Source of the DNA: an uncultured Alphaproteobacteria bacterium
GTDB lineage: Bacteria; Pseudomonadota; Alphaproteobacteria; CAAHEQ01; UBA3637
DNA length: 12,312 bases
Direction of reading: 5' to 3'
NCBI GenBank assembly: GCA_937935995.1
Contig: CALGXF010000026.1
Coordinates: 1-12,312 of the forward strand
Positions within the stretch are counted from its first letter, which is position 1, and each line of letters begins with the position of its first letter. Below, in pieces: positions 7,016 through 12,312 of this stretch. Both the position numbers and the translations under genes were made by a program. The notes beneath the pieces were generated by a model, which was not told where the DNA came from, made no database searches, and saw nothing but the letters and a program-made list of their open reading frames with translations.

Positions 7016-8194
7016 TTACTGACATAAATTCAACAAAATACCCGCGGCAACGGCAGATCCGATGACGCCGGCCACATTCGGTCCCATTGCATGCATCAAC
7101 AAGAAATTCTGCGGATCAGCTTCCTGACCGATACGATTGGATACACGCGCTGCCATCGGTACGGCCGAAACGCCGGCAGACCCGATTAACGGATTGATTT
7201 TTTCTTTTAAGAACAAATTCATAACCTTGGCCATAATAACGCCCGAAGCCGTTCCTAAAATAAACGCACACACCCCCAAAACCAAAATCATCAGCGTTTT
7301 AGTCACCAAGAAATTTTCGGCCACCATTTTAGATCCGACGGACAATCCCAAGAAAATCGTCACGATATTAATCAATTCATTGGCTGCCGTTTTGGCAAGG
7401 CGCTCCGTTACGCCGCTTTCTTTCAATAAGTTACCGAACATCAACATCCCGATAAGCGGTGTTGCAGACGGGAAAAACAAGATACACAAACCCAACACAA
7501 CCAAAGGGAAAATGATTTTTTCGCGCTGACTGACCGAACGCAATTGTTTCATTTGAATTTTACGTTCTTTTTCCGTTGTCAGCAGTCGCATGACCGGCGG
7601 TTGAATAATCGGTACCAACGCCATATAAGAATAAGCCGCAATTGCAACGGCTGCCAATAAATGCGGAGCCAACCTTTGAGTCAGAAAGATGGACGTCGGA
7701 CCGTCTGCACCGCCGATAATTCCGACGGAAGCCGCTTCGGATAAAGAAAAATTCACAACATCCAAATACCCGCCCAAATAAAGCGCCCCGATGACAGTTC
7801 CGAAAATACCGAATTGAGCCGCGCCGCCCAATAAAGTCGTCTTGGGATTCGCAATCAAAGGCCCGAAATCCGTCATCGCACCGATTCCCATAAAAATCAG
7901 CAACGGAAACAACGTGTTTTCAATCCCCATGTGGTACAAAATCCACAAAAGACCGCCCTCTTCGGTTAATCCGGCAAACGGAATATTCGCCAAAATGCCG
8001 CCGAAAGCAATCGGCACCAACAACAGCGGTTCAAACTTTTTGGCAATTCCCAAGTAAAGTAAAACCAGACACACGCCAATCATGACAAGCTGTCCGATAC
8101 CGGTCGGCATCAAAGCGCCTTCCGGAACGGTCATGGTTCCAAAAAATCCGTAAAGGCCGGTTTCTTGGAATAAACTGAACAGTTTTTCACCCAT
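7016..8194 (-). CDS. oadB: Sodium-pumping oxaloacetate decarboxylase, beta subunit
   Basis: Integral membrane subunit that decarboxylates carboxybiotin and couples this to sodium export. The 392 residues are mostly hydrophobic helices. The family signature GGADGPTSIF is at 161-170; Asp164 corresponds to the essential Asp203 of Klebsiella OadB. The conserved C-terminal motifs SAVPMAARVSN and LLMHAMGPNVAGVIGSA are intact. It is somewhat shorter than the enterobacterial protein (about 430), within the range of beta subunits of related decarboxylases. The ATG comes 3 bases after the oadA TAG stop, with GTGGGG upstream, so translation is likely coupled. Sister beta subunits of glutaconyl-CoA and methylmalonyl-CoA decarboxylases look similar; the neighbouring carboxyltransferase favours oxaloacetate. 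Confidence 0.95.
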   Translation of the reverse strand: MGEKLFSLFQETGLYGFFGTMTVPEGALMPTGIGQLVMIGVCLVLLYLGIAKKFEPLLLVPIAFGGILANIPFAGLTEEGGLLWILYHMGIENTLFPLLIFMGIGAMTDFGPLIANPKTTLLGGAAQFGIFGTVIGALYLGGYLDVVNFSLSEAASVGIIGGADGPTSIFLTQRLAPHLLAAVAIAAYSYMALVPIIQPPVMRLLTTEKERKIQMKQLRSVSQREKIIFPLVVLGLCILFFPSATPLIGMLMFGNLLKESGVTERLAKTAANELINIVTIFLGLSVGSKMVAENFLVTKTLMILVLGVCAFILGTASGVIMAKVMNLFLKEKINPLIGSAGVSAVPMAARVSNRIGQEADPQNFLLMHAMGPNVAGVIGSAVAAGILLNLCQ

Positions 8195-8197
8195 TGC

Positions 8198-9988
8198 CTA
8201 CCCCACTTTAGCCAAAAGCTGCCCGGATTGAACTTGCGTTCCTTTTGTCACACCAACAGACGTTATGACACCGTCTTTGGGCGCTTTAATTTCATTTTCC
8301 ATTTTCATCACTTCCAACAGGAAAAGCGTTTGACCTTTCATAACCTTGTCCCCGACGGAAACTTTCACCTGGGTCACCGTTCCCATCATCGGGGCCAAAA
8401 TGTCCTGGCCTTTCCCCGTCTGAACGGGCGTTGCCGGTGCCGGCGTCTGATCGCCCAAGGTGAATGCGTACGTTTCGCCGTTAACCGTTGCCTGATTATC
8501 TTTAACCGCCACAACAAACGTTTCGCCGTTCAAAGTGATTTTATAATCACCGTCAGATGCCGGTCGACAGGTTTCTTTTTCCTTATAGCGAACAGCCACT
8601 TTCGCCTCGCCTTTCAGGAAAGGTATTCCCTTTTCACCGCAGGTTGCCGCAATGAAAATATTTTCATCCGTAACCGGCAGGTTATTGGCTTTCAACAAAG
8701 CCGTCGCCGGTTTTATTCCTTTTTTTGGATTTTCATCATTCATCAACCGCGGTGATTGCGTCGTCGCGGCCAATCCTAATTGTTCGGCGGCAATTTTAAC
8801 AACTTCCGGATCCGGTTTCTTCGGCGTCTTTCCGAAATAGCCCAATACCATCTTGCCGTACCCTTCGGCAATCTTTTTCCACGGCCCCACCATCACGTTA
8901 TTAAAAGCTTGTTGGAAATAAAATTGCGATACCGGCGTTACGGATGTTCCGAAGCCCCCCTTTCGAACGACTTCTTCCATCGCTTCGATGATTTCGGTGT
9001 ATTTGTCCATAATGCCGTTGTCTCGCAACATTTGCGTATTGGCCGTCAACGCACCGCCCGGCATCGGACTCCAAGGAATCCGCGGCTCGACATGTAATGC
9101 CTCCGGCGGCAAAAAGTACTCTTTCATGGCTTCTTTAAACGCCTCTTCCACCTGCATCAAAGCATCCACATCTGCTTCCAACTCATACGGCATCCCGCGC
9201 AAAGCATGCCAAAATGTAGCCACATCCGGCTGACACGTTCCGCCCGACACCGGCGCCAAAGACAAATCAACGATGTCGGCACCTGCTTCAACGGCAGCCA
9301 AATAACACGCTGTCCCGACGCCGGCCGTTTCATGAGAATGGAACTCTAACGGAACATCATTGCCGACCAAATCCCGAACTTTTCGGATGGTTTCATAGAC
9401 AACGGACGGAACAGACGTCCCGGACGCATCCTTAAAACAAATCGAATGAAACGGAATTTTTGCCTTTAAAATTTTCTTGATCGTTTCTTCATAAAAAGCC
9501 GGCGTATGCGCCCCCACGCATCCCGGCGGCAAAGACATCATCGCTACACAAATTTGATGCTCTAAGCCTGCATCCACGATGCATTGTCCGCTGTAAGCCA
9601 AATTATCCGGATCATTCAATGCATCAAAGTTGCGAATCATGGTAACGCCGTGCTTTTTAAACAATTGCGCATGCAGTTTAATAATATCGGAACTTTGCGA
9701 ATCCAACCCGACAACATTCACACCCCGTGCCAATGTTTGCAAGTGAACATCCGGTCCGACGGCTGCTCGAAAAGCATCCATCACGTCAAATGCGTTTTCA
9801 TTACAATAAAAGAAAGCCGATTGAAACGAAGCACCGCCGCCCGATTCAAAACGACGGATTCCGGCCTCTTTTGCCATTTTCACAATCGGCAGGTAATCTT
9901 TGGATAAAACTCTGGAACCATAGGCGGATTGGAAACCGTCCCGAAAAGCCGTACATGTAAATTGAATCTTTTTATTTTTCTTCGGCAT
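8198..9988 (-). CDS. oadA: Oxaloacetate decarboxylase alpha subunit (biotin carboxyl carrier)
   Basis: Transfers the carboxyl group of oxaloacetate to biotin, yielding pyruvate. Residues about 8-300 are the HMGL-type carboxyltransferase barrel, with metal-site Asp17 (FRDGFQ), Lys186 (CFKDASG), and His217 and His219 (FHSHE); Thr251 lies in SGGTCQP. The conserved region PGGALTANTQ and GGFGTSVTPVSQFY follow at 310-357. After a linker with two NGET-F/Y repeats (487-506), residues 528-596 form the biotinyl domain with Lys562 in EVMKMEN. The barrel motifs differ from classical OadA (RDAHQS, KDMSG, HCHATTG), so it belongs to a divergent branch. An in-frame ATG at 10021 would overlap oadG by 32 bases; the ATG at 9988 has AAGGGGGTAAG upstream, one base after the oadG stop, and is preferred. 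A pyruvate carboxylase B subunit is the alternative, but oadG and oadB beside it make the pump more likely. Confidence 0.93.
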   Translation of the reverse strand: MPKKNKKIQFTCTAFRDGFQSAYGSRVLSKDYLPIVKMAKEAGIRRFESGGGASFQSAFFYCNENAFDVMDAFRAAVGPDVHLQTLARGVNVVGLDSQSSDIIKLHAQLFKKHGVTMIRNFDALNDPDNLAYSGQCIVDAGLEHQICVAMMSLPPGCVGAHTPAFYEETIKKILKAKIPFHSICFKDASGTSVPSVVYETIRKVRDLVGNDVPLEFHSHETAGVGTACYLAAVEAGADIVDLSLAPVSGGTCQPDVATFWHALRGMPYELEADVDALMQVEEAFKEAMKEYFLPPEALHVEPRIPWSPMPGGALTANTQMLRDNGIMDKYTEIIEAMEEVVRKGGFGTSVTPVSQFYFQQAFNNVMVGPWKKIAEGYGKMVLGYFGKTPKKPDPEVVKIAAEQLGLAATTQSPRLMNDENPKKGIKPATALLKANNLPVTDENIFIAATCGEKGIPFLKGEAKVAVRYKEKETCRPASDGDYKITLNGETFVVAVKDNQATVNGETYAFTLGDQTPAPATPVQTGKGQDILAPMMGTVTQVKVSVGDKVMKGQTLFLLEVMKMENEIKAPKDGVITSVGVTKGTQVQSGQLLAKVG

Positions 9989-9989
9989 T

Positions 9990-10187
9990 TTACTTACCCC
10001 CTTGATGTAAAGCAATTGCAATCGCTGCCGCCATTTTTTCTTTGGAAGCGTCTTTTTTTTCAGTTAAACGAACCAAATAAGACGTGACGTCAATCAAAAC
10101 CGTCAACAGCCACAAAAAACCAAAAACGGCCAGCATACCGATCAAAGCCATCTGCCATCCGTATAAAATCAGATTCTGTGTTTCCAT
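9990..10187 (-). CDS. oadG: Oxaloacetate decarboxylase gamma-type small membrane subunit
   Basis: A 65-residue protein with one membrane helix (about residues 10-36, GWQMALIGMLAVFGFLWLL) followed by a charged, Lys-rich cytoplasmic segment. Size, topology and position at the head of oadA-oadB match the gamma subunits that hold the alpha and beta subunits together. The oadG-oadA-oadB order is the known Klebsiella order. Two adjacent ATG codons occur (10190 and 10187); AGGGAG is only 2 bases from the first and 5 from the second, so the second is preferred. Sequence conservation of gamma subunits is poor, so the call rests mainly on context. It is probably the first gene of the transcript from 10215-10243. 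Confidence 0.8.
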   Translation of the reverse strand: METQNLILYGWQMALIGMLAVFGFLWLLTVLIDVTSYLVRLTEKKDASKEKMAAAIAIALHQGGK

Positions 10188-10214
10188 CATTTCTCCCTTT
10201 ATCTTACTTTTTTA

Positions 10215-10243
10215 GTTGTAGACGATTTCAAAAGGGATTGCAA
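10215..10243 (-). promoter_or_regulatory. Candidate promoter of the oadGAB operon
   Basis: On the minus strand TTGCAA (10243-10238) and TACAAC (10220-10215) are separated by 17 bases. The predicted start near 10208 gives a short leader with AAAGGGAG before oadG. The match is moderate, and the 79-base gap also allows read-through from the 87-residue gene upstream, since no hairpin terminator is visible between them. Confidence 0.5.
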
Positions 10244-10269
10244 GTTTTTTTAAAGAACGCCGAAGAATT

Positions 10270-10533
10270 TTAAGCTCGCACCAACTGCTCTTGTTCAGAC
10301 ACAAAAAGAACATTTTTATGAGAAATGACACACGGATTTTGAACAAATGTTCCTTTCATCATTCGGATAACGTCTTCAATCGTCATTTTTTCGAAACAAT
10401 AAGGCGTCACACCCCGACTCATCGCACAGGAAGCCCACTTTTCGATGTCTTGCGGACAAGCTGCCGCTTGATGGCAGATGTGGTTCCAAATTTCTTTTCG
10501 AAAAGCTTCGTGTTTTTCATCAAATTCTTCCAT
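10270..10533 (-). CDS. Unrecognised small protein (87 aa, five cysteines)
   Basis: I do not recognise this family. The protein has an acidic helical N-terminus (MEEFDEKHEAFRKEIW), five cysteines (positions 20, 26, 36, 46 and 68), a second helical stretch (TIEDVIRMMKGTF) and a beta-like segment (VISHKNVLFVSEQEQ). No signal peptide or membrane helix is seen, so it is probably cytoplasmic. Spacing of the cysteines with His18 and His21 nearby could bind a metal, but no standard motif fits. The ATG has AAAGGAGAG upstream, a strong site, which makes a real gene likely. It lies directly after the attenuator-like leader at 10552-10729 and 79 bases before oadG, so it may be the first structural gene under that control. 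Confidence 0.65.
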   Translation of the reverse strand: MEEFDEKHEAFRKEIWNHICHQAAACPQDIEKWASCAMSRGVTPYCFEKMTIEDVIRMMKGTFVQNPCVISHKNVLFVSEQEQLVRA

Positions 10534-10551
10534 TTTTCTCTCCTTTCACAT

Positions 10552-10581
10552 AAAAAAACACCCGCCCGAAGGTGGATGTTT
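10552..10581 (-). terminator. Intrinsic terminator in the leader of the 87-aa gene
   Basis: On the minus strand AAACATCCACC (10581-10571) pairs with GGCGGGTGTTT (10566-10556) around a TTCG tetraloop, with one wobble and one A-C mismatch, and ends in seven T (10558-10552). It sits 18 bases before the ATG of the 87-residue gene, ahead of its ribosome site. That position, 3' of a short ORF, is expected for an attenuator; it could also simply end transcription from the cysteine-rich pilin gene. Confidence 0.75.
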
Positions 10582-10619
10582 GACAGTTTTTAAATAAATA
10601 ATAATACTTACCACCGGGC
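10564..10619 (-). promoter_or_regulatory. Candidate antiterminator pairing
   Basis: GCCCGGTGG (10619-10611), which holds the last codons of the 22-codon ORF, can pair with CCACC (10575-10571) and GGGC (10567-10564), bulging TTC. This makes 9 bp, all but one G-C, and uses both the 5' arm and the loop of the terminator at 10552-10581. The two structures are mutually exclusive. A ribosome at the ORF stop codon would cover the first strand and favour termination; one stalled about ten codons earlier would leave it free. Confidence 0.55.
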
Positions 10620-10676
10620 TTTTGGTTTAAAGTCCGTTAGCAATAGGTTCAATAAAGCAATATGCCTGTTTGTCAT
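10608..10676 (-). CDS. Candidate Leu-rich leader peptide (22 aa)
   Basis: A short frame reading MTNRHIALLNLLL then TDFKPKARW and a TAA stop. Five leucines occur within six residues (8-13), using TTA, TTG, CTA, TTG and CTA. Its last three codons lie in the strand that can pair with the downstream terminator hairpin. This layout (run of one amino acid, stop codon, alternative hairpins, run of T, then a gene) is that of leader peptides controlling transcription by attenuation. Against it, no ribosome site is visible before the ATG, so translation would have to be weak or near-leaderless, and no leucine gene follows. An arrest peptide or chance frame are alternatives. Confidence 0.45.
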   Translation of the reverse strand: MTNRHIALLNLLLTDFKPKARW

Positions 10677-10685
10677 AATAGGTTT

Positions 10686-10729
10686 AGTGTGTCCGATAAA
10701 AAAGCATCTGTCAACATTTTTTTATATCA
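10686..10729 (-). promoter_or_regulatory. Candidate promoters of the leader peptide
   Basis: Two overlapping possibilities on the minus strand. An extended -10, TGATATAAA (10729-10721), without a good -35, would start RNA near 10714 and leave a leader of about 38 bases. A perfect TTGACA (10714-10709) with a poor -10, CACACT (10691-10686), at 17 bases would start RNA near 10679, almost at the ATG. The word CTGATATAAA is also found in the promoter at 5640-5668. Confidence 0.4.
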
Positions 10730-10797
10730 GTGAAAGTAAAAACATTTTTGTTTAACGGTTTGTTTTACTATCGTTTTAAACGTTAGCTCTTCGGACA

Positions 10798-12219
10798 TTA
10801 GGAACAATTCCTATACAAGGTGTCGCCGAGCTCAGTCAGAAACCATTCTCCGACACTTTTACCTACCGGGCAACAGTATTGGTATTGACTGGGAACTTCG
10901 CCATCAGGAAATTTATACTCAAAATAGACCGTCCCTGGACAACAAAAGAGATCTCCCTCGTTTCCAGTGTATTCATAATACGTTGTTCCGTTACAACACG
11001 TTCCACCGAGACAGCACTGCCCGACGGAAGAGCCACAAGTGTTGCCCTCTGCACAACACCACGTGTCAGAACCGGAGGAGCAAGAGACGGGCGTCTCGGG
11101 CGGGCAAGCAGCTCCGCACACGCCATTGTTCCATGTTTCACCGGCTGCCTCGCAACAATCTTGACTTTCGGATTTGGAAGCACAACAATACCCATCGCCA
11201 TACGGGTCACCAACCCATACATGGTTTGTCGGGTCATCTCCGTCAATCGAAACCGCCGTACAACATACAGACGTTGTTTGTGCGCCTTCTGTACAAAGAA
11301 CGCCGCATTGTTCCGCATCTGTTATCGTGCATTCTTCCTTGGGACAACCTTCATCTGCATCACAACATGTCGATGGGATTTCACAACAGACCCCCGTCAG
11401 ATATGGAACCGTTGTTCCTCCACGTTCCTCACACGTACAAGCCGGGTCAACATCACATGTGCAGGTATCTTCATTTTTAACTTCGCAAGTTCCGCAAGAC
11501 AATCCCGGACATTTATCTTCACATCCGATGATACAGCCACAGTCGTCTGTTCCGGTGGGTTGTTGCCCTTCCGGACAAGAAGTGATGGAACAAGGCAGAA
11601 CTTCACATGTCCCGTCCACACACTGTTCACAACTTCCGCAAGCCGGGTCACACGTTGTTCCAATTTCGCCACTTCCGGAACCACTCCCCGAACCGCCGGG
11701 TGTCCCGCCGGAACCACCAGACCCACTACCACCGGTGCCATCACAAATGGCACCATCCGAACCGAAACAAAATTTCATTGCCAATCCGTCATTTGTTCCA
11801 CAGATATCGCTATCGCCCGTATAAACTGAATTGTTCACCACAATCTGATCAATGTCTGTCGGGTTCATTTTTAAAATCAATTCACACACACGGTATGTCA
11901 CGCCCGTTGCTTCTACGTAATACGATGTGCCTTTATCTTTCACTGTCGTCATCGGGTAATACATTCCTCGTTTTCCGTTGCCGGGTAAGCCCGGAAAACG
12001 GAATTCATGGCCAACATCTTTTTTAAAGTAATATTCATCAATCATGGGGACATTTGTTCCGCGTAACATCACATCATAAATTGTTTCATTTGCCCGGTGT
12101 TTATTCATCGCGTAGGTAAACCCGACCAATGCCGTGATGGACAGAACCCCGATAATTGCCAAAACCGTCAGCATCTCCAACAATGTTCGACCGGAATGTT
12201 GTGTTGAATATCTTTTCAT
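10798..12219 (-). CDS. Large prepilin-like protein with cysteine-rich C-terminal half
   Basis: A 473-residue protein with a prepilin-type start: a basic leader ending in Gly10, then Arg-Thr-Leu-Leu-Glu, and a hydrophobic helix (about 16-38, VLAIIGVLSI). Cleavage after Gly10 puts Glu at +5 but Arg at +1. Residues 39-160 form a pilin-like globular part with four cysteines. A Gly/Ser linker (161-186) leads to a Cys-rich region (190-472) with about 46 cysteines, including ten adjacent Cys-Cys pairs and many CxxC spacings; I count about 50 in all. Such density implies an extracellular disulfide-knotted or metal-binding domain. AAGGAAGGG precedes the ATG. The helix is near-identical to that of the protein at 48-491. 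No strong terminator follows. The pilin part is well supported; I do not recognise the Cys-rich part, and a tip adhesin role is only a guess. Confidence 0.85.
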   Translation of the reverse strand: MKRYSTQHSGRTLLEMLTVLAIIGVLSITALVGFTYAMNKHRANETIYDVMLRGTNVPMIDEYYFKKDVGHEFRFPGLPGNGKRGMYYPMTTVKDKGTSYYVEATGVTYRVCELILKMNPTDIDQIVVNNSVYTGDSDICGTNDGLAMKFCFGSDGAICDGTGGSGSGGSGGTPGGSGSGSGSGEIGTTCDPACGSCEQCVDGTCEVLPCSITSCPEGQQPTGTDDCGCIIGCEDKCPGLSCGTCEVKNEDTCTCDVDPACTCEERGGTTVPYLTGVCCEIPSTCCDADEGCPKEECTITDAEQCGVLCTEGAQTTSVCCTAVSIDGDDPTNHVWVGDPYGDGYCCASKSESQDCCEAAGETWNNGVCGAACPPETPVSCSSGSDTWCCAEGNTCGSSVGQCCLGGTCCNGTTYYEYTGNEGDLFCCPGTVYFEYKFPDGEVPSQYQYCCPVGKSVGEWFLTELGDTLYRNCS

Positions 12220-12312
12220 GTAACCCTTCCTTTGATTTGATTTTACCGTTTATGTCCGCAAATAACTTCTTTGTTTATTGGGAGTTTTTATCCGTTTTCC
12301 TATTTTCTTTCC

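Noticed and set aside
9989..10021. Longer oadA start at 10021
   Set aside because: It would overlap oadG by 32 bases and lacks a good ribosome site, whereas the ATG at 9988 has AAGGGGGTAAG just upstream.
10590..10690. Possible tRNA between the 87-residue gene and the pilin gene
   Set aside because: A GGTTCAAT-like word is present on the plus strand, but no acceptor stem, D arm or anticodon arm can be folded around it.
10879..11829. Long open frame on the plus strand (316 codons) and a second one of 216 codons at 11174-11824
   Set aside because: Both are antisense to the Cys-rich pilin gene; the abundance of Cys and Gly codons removes stops on the opposite strand. No ribosome site, and the composition is implausible.
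1..12312. CRISPR arrays, insertion sequences, phage genes
   Set aside because: No regularly spaced repeats, transposase, terminal inverted repeats, integrase or phage structural genes were seen on either strand.

Overview
The window looks like chromosomal DNA of a moderately AT-rich, probably host-associated and uncultivated alphaproteobacterium. Three things support this. First, a single-strand-binding protein gene, gyrA and a cyclophilin gene are in tandem on the minus strand; from memory, many Alphaproteobacteria carry ssb-gyrA-coaD-ppi, so this resembles that block with coaD missing. Second, two prepilin-like proteins share a GR-S/T-hydrophobic-hydrophobic-E-M-L N-terminus of a type I associate with gut alphaproteobacterial genomes. 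Third, there is a sodium-pumping oxaloacetate decarboxylase set, which suggests a fermentative or anaerobic, sodium-coupled lifestyle. The lineage assignment is inference; no rRNA is present.

Layout: (1) 48-491, plus strand, a small prepilin-like protein ending in a bidirectional terminator. (2) 535-1377, minus, an ankyrin-repeat-like protein with a near-consensus promoter. (3) 1540-5388, minus, ssb then gyrA then a secreted cyclophilin, with a terminator after the last gene. (4) 5538-5668, minus, a strong promoter followed by a short structured transcript that ends in a terminator before ssb, read as a small RNA or an attenuating leader. (5) 5690-10187, minus, a tight run of oadG, oadA, oadB and a TPR-methyltransferase, with a candidate promoter at 10215-10243. 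(6) 10270-10533, minus, an unrecognised 87-residue protein. (7) 10552-10729, minus, a 22-codon Leu-rich ORF whose last codons can pair with the following terminator hairpin, the architecture of a ribosome-mediated attenuator. (8) 10798-12219, minus, a 473-residue prepilin-like protein with a Gly/Ser linker and a very cysteine-rich C-terminal half.

Functionally, SSB and GyrA serve DNA replication and topology, and the cyclophilin folds exported proteins. OadG, OadA and OadB form a biotin-dependent membrane pump that decarboxylates oxaloacetate and exports sodium. The two prepilin-like proteins at either end would be surface or envelope filament components. Most of the interest lies between the genes: two leader-like RNAs on the minus strand, each with alternative pairings, and the cysteine-rich pilin.
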